The notes beneath the pieces were generated by a model. It saw only the letters and a list, made by a program, of their open reading frames with translations, was not told the DNA's origin and did not search any database. The position numbers and the translations under genes are program-made. DNA of 64,000 nt, taken from NCBI GenBank assembly GCA_001798885.1, contig MGQW01000015.1, positions 253 to 64,252 of the forward strand, in the 5' to 3' direction. Position 1 is the first letter of the stretch, and the number at the start of each line of letters is the position of its first letter. This DNA is from Deltaproteobacteria bacterium RBG_16_64_85. GTDB lineage: Bacteria; Desulfobacterota; Deferrimicrobia; Deferrimicrobiales; Deferrimicrobiaceae. This document shows, one piece after another, positions 56,545-64,000 of the stretch.

Positions 56545-57353
56545 CGGGCCTGGATTCCCAGCACGGCGCGCATGTCATAGAGCCCGTGCGGCTTTCCCAC
56601 AACCCAAGCCGCCGCGCGTACCGCTCCCCGCGCAAACGTCTCCCGGCTGTGGGCACGGTGGGTGATCTCGAAACGCTCGCCGATCCCCCCGAAGACGAGG
56701 GTGTGCTCGCCCACCACATCGCCCGCCCGCACCGCGAAGACGCCGATCTCCTTCCGGGACCGTTCCCCCACCATCCCCTCCCGACCGTAAATCCCCACAT
56801 CCTTCATCTCGCGGCCGAGCGCTCCCGCCACGACGTCCGCCAACCTCACGGCCGTCCCGGAAGGGGAATCCTTCTTGAACCGGTGATGGACCTCGACGAT
56901 CTCCACGTCGTACTCGTCGCCCAGGATCCTGGCCACGTCGGCCGCCACCTTGAACATGAGGTTCACCCCCACGCTCATGTTGGGCGACAGGACGCACGGG
57001 ATCCCCTTCGCCGCGTCCCGGACCTGGGAAAGCTGTTCCGGCGTGAATCCCGTGCTCCCGATGACCATCGCTTTCCCGGCGCCGGCCGTCTGCCGTGCGT
57101 TCCCCACGGAGGATGCGGCATGCGTGAAGTCGATCGCCACGTCGGCCGAAGCGATGGCTTTCGGGAAGTCGTCCGTGACCGGAACGCCGGACTTCCCGAC
57201 ACCGGCCGCTTCGAACGCGTCCTGCCCGAGGAGCGGATGTCCCTGGCACTCCACCGCGCCCGAGATTTCGAGCCCGAACGGACGCTCCTTGAGCGCTGCG
57301 AGGATCGCCCTCCCCATCCTGCCCATCGCCCCGCAAACGACGACTCTCGCCAT
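56541..57353 (-). CDS. dapB: 4-hydroxy-tetrahydrodipicolinate reductase
   Basis: DapB reduces the dapA product to tetrahydrodipicolinate with NAD(P)H. The 270-residue protein starts [20 protein letters not shown], the dinucleotide-binding loop, and has [31 protein letters not shown] and the substrate-binding [15 protein letters not shown]. The ATG at 57353 is 8 bp after dapA; a longer open frame through dapA is rejected. It overlaps the FAH-family gene by 4 bp. Confidence 0.95.
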   Translation of the reverse strand: MARVVVCGAMGRMGRAILAALKERPFGLEISGAVECQGHPLLGQDAFEAAGVGKSGVPVTDDFPKAIASADVAIDFTHAASSVGNARQTAGAGKAMVIGSTGFTPEQLSQVRDAAKGIPCVLSPNMSVGVNLMFKVAADVARILGDEYDVEIVEVHHRFKKDSPSGTAVRLADVVAGALGREMKDVGIYGREGMVGERSRKEIGVFAVRAGDVVGEHTLVFGGIGERFEITHRAHSRETFARGAVRAAAWVVGKPHGLYDMRAVLGIQAR

Positions 57354-57361
57354 GGAATTCC

Positions 57362-58234
57362 CTACACCAGCCGGAGGTCGGAAAGGACGGCTGCAAGCTT
57401 CTTCCGGTTGCCGTCTGACATCGCGCACAAGGGCAGGCGGATCTCCTCCCGGATCATCTTCATCATCGCAAGCGCCGTCTTCGCCGGGATCGGGCTGGTT
57501 TCGATGAACAGGACATGGAACAGCGGCCACAGGCGATAGTGTATCTCTCGCGCCTTCGAGAACTCCCCCAGGACGAAGGCGTCGTACAGGTCCGCCATCG
57601 CCTTCGGCACGACGTTCGACGCCACGGAGATCACCCCTTTCGCCCCCAGCGCCATCATCGGGAAGAACAGGCCGTCGTCCCCCGAAAGAAGGCAGAATTT
57701 CCTCGGCGTCATCCGGAGGATGTCGCAGATCTGGGATAGGTTCCCCGAGGCCTCCTTCACCCCCACGATGTTCCTCACTTCGGCCAGGCGCGCCACCGTC
57801 TCGGCCGTCATGTTCACACCGGTGCGGCCCGGGACGTTGTACAGAATGAGGGGGATGTCGGCCGACTCGGCCACGGCGCGGAAGTGGCGGTAAAGCCCTT
57901 CCTGCGTCGGCTTGTTGTAATACGGAGTGATGACCAAGGCCGCGTCGGCCCCCGCTTTCTTCGCGTACCGGGTCAACGTGACCGCTTCCTTCGTGTTGTT
58001 CGATCCCGTCCCGGCGATCACCGGTACGCGCCCCGCGGCCGCTTCGATGACGATGTCGATGACGGCCTCGTGCTCGTCGACCGACAAAGTCGGGGACTCC
58101 CCCGTCGTCCCGCACGGGACGATCCCGTCGGTCCCGTTCCGGATCTGGAACTCCACCAGTTTCTTGAGCCCCTTCCGGTCCAGCTTCCCGTTCAGAAACG
58201 GCGTGACTGTCGCGACGATTGCCCCGTGAAACAT
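57362..58234 (-). CDS. dapA: 4-hydroxy-tetrahydrodipicolinate synthase
   Basis: DapA condenses pyruvate with aspartate semialdehyde, the committed step of diaminopimelate synthesis. The 290-residue TIM-barrel protein has CGTTGESPTLS near residue 41, the tyrosine in LYNVPGRTGVN (Tyr132, Arg137) and the Schiff-base Lys160 in IVGVKEASGN. The ATG at 58234 gives MFHGAIVATVTPFLNGKLD. It lies between dapF (17 bp) and dapB (8 bp). Confidence 0.96.
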   Translation of the reverse strand: MFHGAIVATVTPFLNGKLDRKGLKKLVEFQIRNGTDGIVPCGTTGESPTLSVDEHEAVIDIVIEAAAGRVPVIAGTGSNNTKEAVTLTRYAKKAGADAALVITPYYNKPTQEGLYRHFRAVAESADIPLILYNVPGRTGVNMTAETVARLAEVRNIVGVKEASGNLSQICDILRMTPRKFCLLSGDDGLFFPMMALGAKGVISVASNVVPKAMADLYDAFVLGEFSKAREIHYRLWPLFHVLFIETSPIPAKTALAMMKMIREEIRLPLCAMSDGNRKKLAAVLSDLRLV

Positions 58235-58251
58235 CGTGTCCTCCCCTCTTT

Positions 58252-59079
58252 TCAGTAGCGGTACGCTTCCTGGAAGATCACCCCGTCGCAGGACCACGAT
58301 GTGTCCCCTTCCAGGTAAACCTCTCCGAAACCTCCCTGATCCGGGTCGAAGTGGATGGTGAGGATTTCCCCGCCGCGGGTGCGCACCGGGACCGGCGGGC
58401 GGACGGTTCCGTGCACGGCGGAAAGGATCCCGGCCGCGACAGCCCCCGTCCCGCACGCGAGGGTCTCCCCCTCCACGCCGCGCTCGTAGGTGCGAATCCA
58501 TACCGTGCCGTCCTTGACCCGCACGAAATTGACGTTGGTGCCACGCGGGGCAAAGACGCGGTGCGTCCGGATTCCCCGCCCCGTCCCCATCAAGTCGATC
58601 TTCTCCAGGTCGGGGACGAACAGGACGGCGTGCGGAACCCCCGTGTCGAGGAAAGAGTACGTGATCTTCCTGCCGCCCAGAGTCAGGGATTTCGCCAGCG
58701 CAAGTCCGTGCGGCGGCGTCATCTGGAGTTTGACCGTGCGCCCCTTGACCTCCGCCCGGATGAGGCCGGCGTCGGTCTCGAAACCAAGCGTGCGACGCGC
58801 GATGCCCCGTTCGACGGCAAACCGGGCCGCACAGCGTCCGCCGTTGCCGCACATCTCCGCGCGCGAGCCGTCGGCGTTATAGAACTGCCAGCGGAAGTCG
58901 GCCCTGCGCGAATTCTCGATGAAGATCACCCCGTCGGCGCCGACGGAGCGCGAGCGGTCGCAGACCTTTCCGACGAACGCCGGAAGGTCAACGCCGCGCA
59001 GGATCCCCCCGCGGTTGTCGATCAGCAAAAAATCATTTCCGCTGCCGTTGAGCTTCGAAAACGGAATTTTCTTCTCCAT
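58252..59079 (-). CDS. dapF: Diaminopimelate epimerase
   Basis: DapF converts LL- to meso-diaminopimelate. The 275-residue cofactor-independent epimerase has the two catalytic cysteines in MCGNGGRCAARFA (first half) and LACGTGAVAAGIL (second half), plus KLNGSGNDFLLIDN near the N-terminus. Since DapL makes LL-diaminopimelate, DapF is required for the route used here. A weak promoter (TTAAAA, 17 bp, TATTTT) lies just upstream, making dapF the likely first gene of the dapF-dapA-dapB unit. Confidence 0.95.
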   Translation of the reverse strand: MEKKIPFSKLNGSGNDFLLIDNRGGILRGVDLPAFVGKVCDRSRSVGADGVIFIENSRRADFRWQFYNADGSRAEMCGNGGRCAARFAVERGIARRTLGFETDAGLIRAEVKGRTVKLQMTPPHGLALAKSLTLGGRKITYSFLDTGVPHAVLFVPDLEKIDLMGTGRGIRTHRVFAPRGTNVNFVRVKDGTVWIRTYERGVEGETLACGTGAVAAGILSAVHGTVRPPVPVRTRGGEILTIHFDPDQGGFGEVYLEGDTSWSCDGVIFQEAYRY

Positions 59080-59096
59080 CCGGTCCCCGCACGCAG

Positions 59097-59125
59097 AAAA
59101 TACGAATCGAATTTTGACATTTTAA
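59097..59125 (-). promoter_or_regulatory. Candidate promoter of the dapF-dapA-dapB unit
   Basis: TTAAAA (59125-59120) and TATTTT (59102-59097) on the minus strand have a 17-bp spacer and end 17 bp before the dapF ATG. Each hexamer matches four of six consensus bases. Confidence 0.4.
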
Positions 59126-59141
59126 CAGAACCCCGGAATGG

Positions 59142-59224
59142 CGGGGGACACCCTTTATGGGCGGGGACACTCCTTGCTCTATCGTCGAAAACACCAGGAG
59201 TGCCCCCGATGCCGCGTGTCCCCC
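59142..59224. repeat. REP-like GGGGACAC inverted repeats between dapF and lysA
   Basis: GGGGACACTCCT at about 59163-59174 pairs with AGGAGTGCCCCC at about 59196-59207 (11 of 12). Flanking copies of the core, GGGGACACC at 59143-59151 and GTGTCCCC at 59216-59223, bracket it. The pattern resembles the GGGGACAC-type extragenic palindromes of Deltaproteobacteria (recalled, not searched). It lies directly at the 3' end of lysA. Confidence 0.65.
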
Positions 59225-59225
59225 T

Positions 59226-60521
59226 CTACCGAGGTTTACGCCTCCTGGCGGCGAGAAACGACGCCGTCCTCTCGCCGCCGGCGAGAGCCCGAACCGGTTC
59301 CCGCTCCCGGACCACCTCGAATCGCGCCCCCGAGACCATCACCTCGGCCGCCCGCGGACGCGAGTTGTAATTGGACGACATCGAGAATCCGTACGCACCT
59401 GCGCTCATGACCGCGAGGAGATCACCCGAGCGAACCAGCGGCAGCCTCCGGTCCCTCGCGAGGAAATCTCCCGACTCGCAGATCGGACCGACAATATCTG
59501 CCGTGACCTTCTTCCTCGCGGCCGGGCCGACGGGAACGATCGCGTGATACGAACCGTAGAGAGAAGGGCGAGCAAGGTCGTTCATCGCCGCATCCACGAT
59601 GAAGAAACGCTTCTTCCCCTTCCCTTTCAGGGAAGTCGCCTCCTTCGTGTAGAGCACGCGGGTCAGAAGGATCCCTGCGTTTCCCACCAGCACTCTCCCC
59701 GGCTCGAGCACAAGGGTGACGTCCAGGCCCGCGAAAGCGCTCAAGATCGCGTCGGCATACTGCTTCGGGTGAGGGGGAAGCTCCTCGTTATACGTGATCC
59801 CCAGCCCTCCGCCGATGTCGACCAGACGGATGGGAAGCCCTTTCCGGATCAGCCGGTCGACCAGGAGCCGGACCCTCCCGGCGGCGTCCACGAAGGGCGA
59901 GATCTCGGTGAGCTGCGAACCGATGTGGCAGTCGACGCCGACCACCTCGATGTGCTTCCGCCTCGCCGCCCATTCGTAGTCGCGGATCGCCTGCCCGATG
60001 TGGATCCCGAACTTGTTCTTCTTGAGGCCCGTCGAGATGTACGGGTGGGTCTTCGGATCGACGTCCGGATTCACGCGCAGCGAGATCGGCGCCCGCTTCC
60101 GCATCCGCCCCGCCACGGCATCGATCGTCTCCAGTTCCTGGCGGGACTCCACGTTGAACATCAGGATCCCCCGGCGCAACGCCTCCTCGATCTCCCAGAC
60201 CTGCTTCCCCACCCCCGAATAGACGATTTTCGACGGCGGGGCCCCCGCGGCGAGCGCCCGTACGAGTTCCCCTCCGGACACGATGTCCGCTCCGCTGCCG
60301 AGGTTCGTGAACGCCCGGATGACCGACCCGTTGGAGTTGGCCTTCATGGAATAGCAGACCACGTGCGGGATGCTGGCGAACGCCTCGTCGAACACCTTGT
60401 AGTGATGGGAGAGGGTGGCATGGCTGTATACATAGACGGGGGTCCCCACCACCTCCGCGATCCGGCGCAGCGGAACGCCTTCACAAACCATCTCCCCCCG
60501 CCTTACGCAGAAATGGTGCAT
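59226..60521 (-). CDS. lysA: Diaminopimelate decarboxylase
   Basis: LysA makes L-lysine by decarboxylating meso-diaminopimelate. The 431-residue fold-type III PLP protein has the PLP lysine in [16 protein letters not shown] near residue 55, [10 protein letters not shown] near residue 198, [10 protein letters not shown], the [11 protein letters not shown] motif and the active-site [11 protein letters not shown] near residue 350. It lies directly after a 47-residue lipoprotein gene resembling LptM, an arrangement seen in many proteobacteria. Confidence 0.95.
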   Translation of the reverse strand: MHHFCVRRGEMVCEGVPLRRIAEVVGTPVYVYSHATLSHHYKVFDEAFASIPHVVCYSMKANSNGSVIRAFTNLGSGADIVSGGELVRALAAGAPPSKIVYSGVGKQVWEIEEALRRGILMFNVESRQELETIDAVAGRMRKRAPISLRVNPDVDPKTHPYISTGLKKNKFGIHIGQAIRDYEWAARRKHIEVVGVDCHIGSQLTEISPFVDAAGRVRLLVDRLIRKGLPIRLVDIGGGLGITYNEELPPHPKQYADAILSAFAGLDVTLVLEPGRVLVGNAGILLTRVLYTKEATSLKGKGKKRFFIVDAAMNDLARPSLYGSYHAIVPVGPAARKKVTADIVGPICESGDFLARDRRLPLVRSGDLLAVMSAGAYGFSMSSNYNSRPRAAEVMVSGARFEVVREREPVRALAGGERTASFLAARRRKPR

Positions 60522-60525
60522 CGGC

Positions 60526-60669
60526 TCACCTCAACAACGAGGATCGGTAACGGATCGGAGATTCGCCCTGGAGCGGCTCCGGCTTCGCCTTGCGGCCGCA
60601 ACCAAGGACGGCATTCAAAGCGACAAGGAGGAGAAGCGAGAAAAAGACCGTCCGCACCCATCGTCTCAT
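60526..60669 (-). CDS. lptM: LptM-like small lipoprotein
   Basis: A 47-residue protein begins [20 protein letters not shown] and has a lipobox LGCG with the lipidated cysteine at residue 24, then the short tail [19 protein letters not shown]. Size, lipobox and position just upstream of lysA match the LptM/YifL family, which helps LPS-transport LptD mature in enterobacteria. The tail only loosely resembles the enterobacterial one, so the function is inferred. Its ATG overlaps the argH stop (ATGA). Confidence 0.7.
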   Translation of the reverse strand: MRRWVRTVFFSLLLLVALNAVLGCGRKAKPEPLQGESPIRYRSSLLR

Positions 60670-62039
60670 TTCTTCTTGAGCTCCTCGAGCCGGCGGCGGA
60701 CCAATTCCGGCCCCGTTCCCCCGCGGGTGTTGCGGAGTCGAACGGAGCGGGAAAGGGAGATTGCGTCCCTCACGTCCTCGCCGATCCTCCCATGGAAGGA
60801 CCGCAGCTCCTTGAGGCTCAGGTCCTTGAGTCTTTTCCCGTTTTCCTCGCAATAGCGGACGATCCGTCCCGTGATCTCGTGGGCCTTCCGGAACGGGACC
60901 CCCTTCCGGGCCAAATAGTCCGCAAGGTCGGTCGCGGTGAGGAAGCCGTCGTCGCAGGCCGCCCGCATCCGCTCCTCGTTCACGGCCATTCCCTCGATGA
61001 GGAGGGCCGTCCCGATCAGCGACTCCTTGATCGACCGCGCGGAATCGAACACGGGCTCCTTGTCCTCCTGCATGTCGCGGTTGTAGGAAAGGGGGAGCCC
61101 CTTCATGAGGGTCAGGAGATTCATCAGGTTCCCGTAGGCGCGGCCCGCCTTTCCGCGGATCAGCTCCGGGACGTCGGGGTTCTTCTTCTGGGGCATGATG
61201 CTGCTCCCCGTGCACATCGCCTCCGGAAGAGACAGGAAGCCGAACTCGGAGGAGGACCAGTAGACCATTTCCTCGGAGAGGCGGGACAGGTGCATCATCG
61301 TCACCGCGCACGCGAACAGGAATTCGGCTGCGAAATCGCGGTCCGAGACCGCGTCGATGCTGTTCTCGCACACTCCCTCCATCCCGAGCTCCCTGGCCAC
61401 GGACTCGCGGTCCAGCGGGAACGTGGTGCCGGCCAGGGCACCCGCCCCGAGGGGCGATACGTTCGCGCGGCGGCGCGTTTCCCGGAACCGTTCCTCGTCT
61501 CGCGAAAACATCTCGTGATACGCCAGGAGGTGGTGGGAAAAGAGGACCGGCTGGGCCCGCTGCATGTGGGTGTAGCCGGGCATCACGACGCCGTAGCACT
61601 CTTCGGCGCGTTGCAGGATCCGCTCCCGGACCTTGTCGATCCGCGTGAGAATCTCGTCGATCTCGTCCCGGAGATAGAGCCGCAGGTCCAGCGCGACCTG
61701 GTCGTTGCGGCTCCTTCCGGTGTGGAGCTTGCCGCCGATCTTCCCCACTTTCCGGATCAGACGCTGCTCCACCGCCATGTGGATGTCTTCCTGGGAAAGA
61801 TCGAAGGAGATCTTCCCCGACTCGATCTCCCGCCGGATATCGGCCAGCGCCGCGACGATCCGGTCCGCCTCCGCCCTCGGGATGATCTTCTGCCTGCCCA
61901 GCATCCGGGCGTGGGCGATGCTCCCGGCGATGTCCTGCCGGTAGAGCAGGATGTCGAACGGGATCGAGGCGGTGAACTCCTCGACGAACCGGTCGGTCCC
62001 GTCGGCGAACCGCCCTCCCCAGGCCTTTTTCTTCGCCAT
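60666..62039 (-). CDS. argH: Argininosuccinate lyase
   Basis: ArgH splits argininosuccinate into arginine and fumarate. The 457-residue fumarase-superfamily protein starts WGGRFADGTDRFVEEFTASI and has TGRSRNDQVALDLRLYLRDE near residue 112, PGYTHMQRAQPVLFSHHLLA near residue 155 and the signature GSSIMPQKKNPDVPELIRGK near residue 280. The ATG at 62039 is preferred over an in-frame TTG three codons upstream that overlaps argG. Confidence 0.95.
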   Translation of the reverse strand: MAKKKAWGGRFADGTDRFVEEFTASIPFDILLYRQDIAGSIAHARMLGRQKIIPRAEADRIVAALADIRREIESGKISFDLSQEDIHMAVEQRLIRKVGKIGGKLHTGRSRNDQVALDLRLYLRDEIDEILTRIDKVRERILQRAEECYGVVMPGYTHMQRAQPVLFSHHLLAYHEMFSRDEERFRETRRRANVSPLGAGALAGTTFPLDRESVARELGMEGVCENSIDAVSDRDFAAEFLFACAVTMMHLSRLSEEMVYWSSSEFGFLSLPEAMCTGSSIMPQKKNPDVPELIRGKAGRAYGNLMNLLTLMKGLPLSYNRDMQEDKEPVFDSARSIKESLIGTALLIEGMAVNEERMRAACDDGFLTATDLADYLARKGVPFRKAHEITGRIVRYCEENGKRLKDLSLKELRSFHGRIGEDVRDAISLSRSVRLRNTRGGTGPELVRRRLEELKKK

Positions 62040-62044
62040 CTCCG

Positions 62045-63253
62045 TCAACCCTTCCCGCTCTTGAGCATCGAGCGGATCTTGAGGCGCAGCGCGTTGATTT
62101 TAATGAAGCCGGTGGCGTCCGCCTGGTTAAAGACCGTCTCCTTCTCGAAGGTGGCGAAATCGGTCCGGTAGAGAGACACCGGGCTCTTCCGGCCGGCGAC
62201 GGTGCAGTTCCCCTTGTACAGCTTGAGCCGGGCCGTTCCGATCACGTTCTCCTGCGTCTTCTCGATCATCGACCGGAGCAGCTCCATCTCCGGCGAATAC
62301 CAGTATCCGTAGTAGATCAGCTCCGCGAATTTCGGAATCAGCGAATCCCGCAGGTGCATGACCTCCCGGTCGAGGGTGATCGACTCGACCGCCCGGTGCG
62401 CGGCGTAGAGGACCGTTCCGCCCGGCGTTTCGTATACCCCGCGCGACTTCATCCCCACGTAGCGGTTTTCCACCAGGTCCACCCGCCCGATCCCGTGGAT
62501 CCCGCCGATCCGGTTCAGATGCGCCAGCAGCTTCGCGGGCCCCATTTTCTTCCCGTCGACCGCCGTAGGGACCCCCCGGACGAAGTCCACCTCCACGTAG
62601 ACGGGCTTGCCGGGCGCCTTCTCGGGGGACCGGGTGAGGACGTACATGTCCTCGGGCGGCTCCGCCCATGGGTCTTCGAGGATCCCCCCCTCGAAACTGA
62701 TGTGCATCAGGTTCCGGTCGCTGGAGTACGGCTTCTTCGCGGTGACCGGCGTCGGGATGCCGTGCTTCTTCGCATAGTTCACGAGGTCCGTGCGGGAGGA
62801 AAACTCCCATTCCCGCCAGGGCACGATCACGCGGATGCCCGGCAGGAGGGCGTAATAGGTGAGCTCGAACCGAACCTGGTCGTTCCCCTTGCCGGTGGCG
62901 CCGTGGGAAACGGCGTCGGCTTTCTCCTTCCGGACCACCTCGATCTGCTTCTTCGCGATCAGCGGGCGGGCGACGGAGGTCCCCAGGAGGTACGAACCCT
63001 CGTAGACGGCATTCGCCTTGAGCGCCGGAAAGATGAAATCGCGGACGAACTCGTCCTTTACGTCCTCCACGTACACTTTCGACGCCCCGGTCTTCTTCGC
63101 CTTGGCGCGGACGGGGCCCAGTTCTTCCCCCTGCCCCAGGTCGGCCACGAAAGCGATCACCTCGCAGTCATAGGTCTCGACGAGCCACCGCAGGATGACC
63201 GAGGTGTCCAGCCCCCCGGAATACGCGAGAACGACCTTCTTGACCTTTTCCAA
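62045..63253 (-). CDS. argG: Argininosuccinate synthase
   Basis: ArgG joins citrulline and aspartate using ATP. The 402-residue protein has the PP-loop [16 protein letters not shown] at residues 9-24, [15 protein letters not shown] near residue 114, [15 protein letters not shown] and [20 protein letters not shown]. It lies between argF (18 bp) and argH in one operon. Confidence 0.96.
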   Translation of the reverse strand: MEKVKKVVLAYSGGLDTSVILRWLVETYDCEVIAFVADLGQGEELGPVRAKAKKTGASKVYVEDVKDEFVRDFIFPALKANAVYEGSYLLGTSVARPLIAKKQIEVVRKEKADAVSHGATGKGNDQVRFELTYYALLPGIRVIVPWREWEFSSRTDLVNYAKKHGIPTPVTAKKPYSSDRNLMHISFEGGILEDPWAEPPEDMYVLTRSPEKAPGKPVYVEVDFVRGVPTAVDGKKMGPAKLLAHLNRIGGIHGIGRVDLVENRYVGMKSRGVYETPGGTVLYAAHRAVESITLDREVMHLRDSLIPKFAELIYYGYWYSPEMELLRSMIEKTQENVIGTARLKLYKGNCTVAGRKSPVSLYRTDFATFEKETVFNQADATGFIKINALRLKIRSMLKSGKG

Positions 63254-63271
63254 TTCCGCTTCCTCCGTCCG

Positions 63272-64000
63272 TTAGTGTGGGATAAACCTTGCGAGGAGCG
63301 CCATCTGGACGTGCATGCGGTTTTCCGCCTCGTCGAACACGGCCGACTGCGGCCCTTCCATCACCTCATCGGTGATCTCCTCTCCTCGATGGGCGGGCAG
63401 GCAGTGCATGACGATCGCGCCTCTCCGCGCCTCCCGCAGGAGGGCAGCGTCGACTCGGTAGCCTCGAAACGCGTCAAGTCGCCGCCTTCTCTCCTTCTCC
63501 TGCCCCATGCTGGTCCATACGTCCGTATAGAGGATGTCGGCGCCCTTCGCCGCATCCGCCGGGTCGCGGACGACCCGGACGTCACCTTTCCCTCTGGCAG
63601 CGGCCTCCCGCAGGATCTTCACGTTCGGCTCGAACCCCTTCGGGCACGCGGCGCGGAGGGAAAACCCGAGCAGGTGCGCTGCCTCCACCCACGAATTGGC
63701 GACGTTGTTGCCGTCGCCGATGAAGGCGACCTTCATCCTGCGGAGATCGATTCCCCGCTCCTGCGCCGTCATCAGGTCGGCGAGCACCTGGCAGGGATGG
63801 TGGTCGTCGGTCAGGCCATTGATCACCGGGACGCTCGCCCAGGCGGCCATCTCCTCCACCGTCTCCTGGAGAAACGTCCGGATCATGATGCCGTCCACGT
63901 ACCGGGAGAGCACCCGGGCGGTGTCCCGGACCGGCTCGCCCCGGCCGATCTGGCTGTCCGCCGGGGACAGAAAGAGGGCGACCCCTCCCAGCCGGGTCAT
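63272..64000 (-). CDS. argF: Ornithine carbamoyltransferase, C-terminal part
   Basis: ArgF forms citrulline from ornithine and carbamoyl phosphate. The frame runs off the window edge, so about 65 N-terminal residues including the S-T-R-T carbamoyl-phosphate motif are missing; the ATG at 64000 is internal. The visible 242 residues include RDTARVLSRYVDGIMIRTF, the HPCQVLADLMT motif, KVAFIGDGNNVANSW (ornithine domain), DVWTSMGQEKERRRR and the catalytic HCLPAHRGEEI. argF-argG-argH are contiguous. Confidence 0.93.
   Translation of the reverse strand: MTRLGGVALFLSPADSQIGRGEPVRDTARVLSRYVDGIMIRTFLQETVEEMAAWASVPVINGLTDDHHPCQVLADLMTAQERGIDLRRMKVAFIGDGNNVANSWVEAAHLLGFSLRAACPKGFEPNVKILREAAARGKGDVRVVRDPADAAKGADILYTDVWTSMGQEKERRRRLDAFRGYRVDAALLREARRGAIVMHCLPAHRGEEITDEVMEGPQSAVFDEAENRMHVQMALLARFIPH

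Noticed and set aside
54101-56800. An 899-codon minus-strand frame running through dapL and the FAH gene
   Set aside because: Only its last part is FolK; the upstream part is out of frame with dapL and the FAH-family gene, which are well supported.
59157-62171. A 1004-codon plus-strand open frame over lysA, lptM and argH
   Set aside because: It is antisense to three clearly recognised genes, has low-complexity Arg/Gly/Asp-rich translation and no domain; such frames arise from high GC at third codon positions.

Overview
This is a GC-rich bacterial chromosome segment densely packed with housekeeping and central-metabolism genes, mostly on the minus strand. The gene content points to an anaerobic or facultative member of the former Deltaproteobacteria (Desulfobacterota/Desulfuromonadota-like). 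Indicators are a ferredoxin-dependent 2-oxoglutarate oxidoreductase next to sucCD and mdh, an ADP-forming acetyl-CoA synthetase, a CarD-type regulator, an MglA-like GTPase, LL-diaminopimelate aminotransferase, and a membrane Fe-S oxidoreductase of the ETF:menaquinone type. The lineage is inferred from gene content only. No rRNA, tRNA, CRISPR array, intact transposase or prophage was seen.

Layout. 1-4.9 kb: TCA module sucC-sucD-korD-korA-korB (korB cut by the window edge), mdh, and a decayed fragment of isocitrate dehydrogenase in front of mdh. 4.9-8.1 kb: ADP-forming acyl-CoA synthetase coupled to a DRTGG-domain protein. 8.2-22.8 kb: a small lipoprotein, aspS, hisS, a diguanylate cyclase, comEC, uvrC, uvrB, cysS, ispDF and carD. 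A large palindrome lies between comEC and uvrC and coincides with loss of the UvrC C-terminus. 22.9-24.8 kb: DUF362 ferredoxin protein and a dehydratase-type activase. 24.8-29.8 kb: an HD-GYP response regulator, then a sulfur-transfer-like locus (class V aminotransferase, divergent E1-like protein, PP-loop thiolase-like protein, LarE).

29.8-45.5 kb is a long minus-strand run. It starts with a glcD/glcF-type oxidase, continues with a four-gene methylmalonyl-CoA module (carboxyltransferase, biotin carboxylase, biotin carrier, mutase large subunit), and then a thioredoxin-fold protein that appears to be a selenoprotein (in-frame TGA in a U-I-G-C motif with a SECIS-like hairpin just downstream). 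It ends with birA, coaX, an EF-G paralogue, a hypothetical protein, an MglA-like GTPase and a GAF protein with a degenerate GGDEF domain. 45.9-53.3 kb looks like fatty-acid oxidation: an alpha/beta hydrolase, the membrane Fe-S oxidoreductase, acyl-CoA dehydrogenase with a TetR repressor and a FadR-like operator, and an IclR regulator. Within it sits a predicted HTH protein fused to a degenerate ADP-ribosylglycohydrolase, preceded by an AT-rich promoter with repeated operator half-sites. 53.5-64 kb: a lysine/arginine biosynthesis run (argF-argG-argH-lptM-like-lysA, then dapF-dapA-dapB-FAH-dapL-folK-TPR lipoprotein).

The catabolic genes fit together: acyl-CoA oxidation feeds electrons to the quinone pool through the membrane Fe-S protein, propionyl-CoA enters through carboxylation and methylmalonyl-CoA mutase, and succinyl-CoA and 2-oxoglutarate are handled by SucCD and ferredoxin-linked Kor. 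The most notable points are the selenoprotein, the UvrC truncation at the palindrome, the icd remnant, the HTH/pseudo-ADP-ribosylglycohydrolase protein with its operators, and the sulfur-transfer locus.
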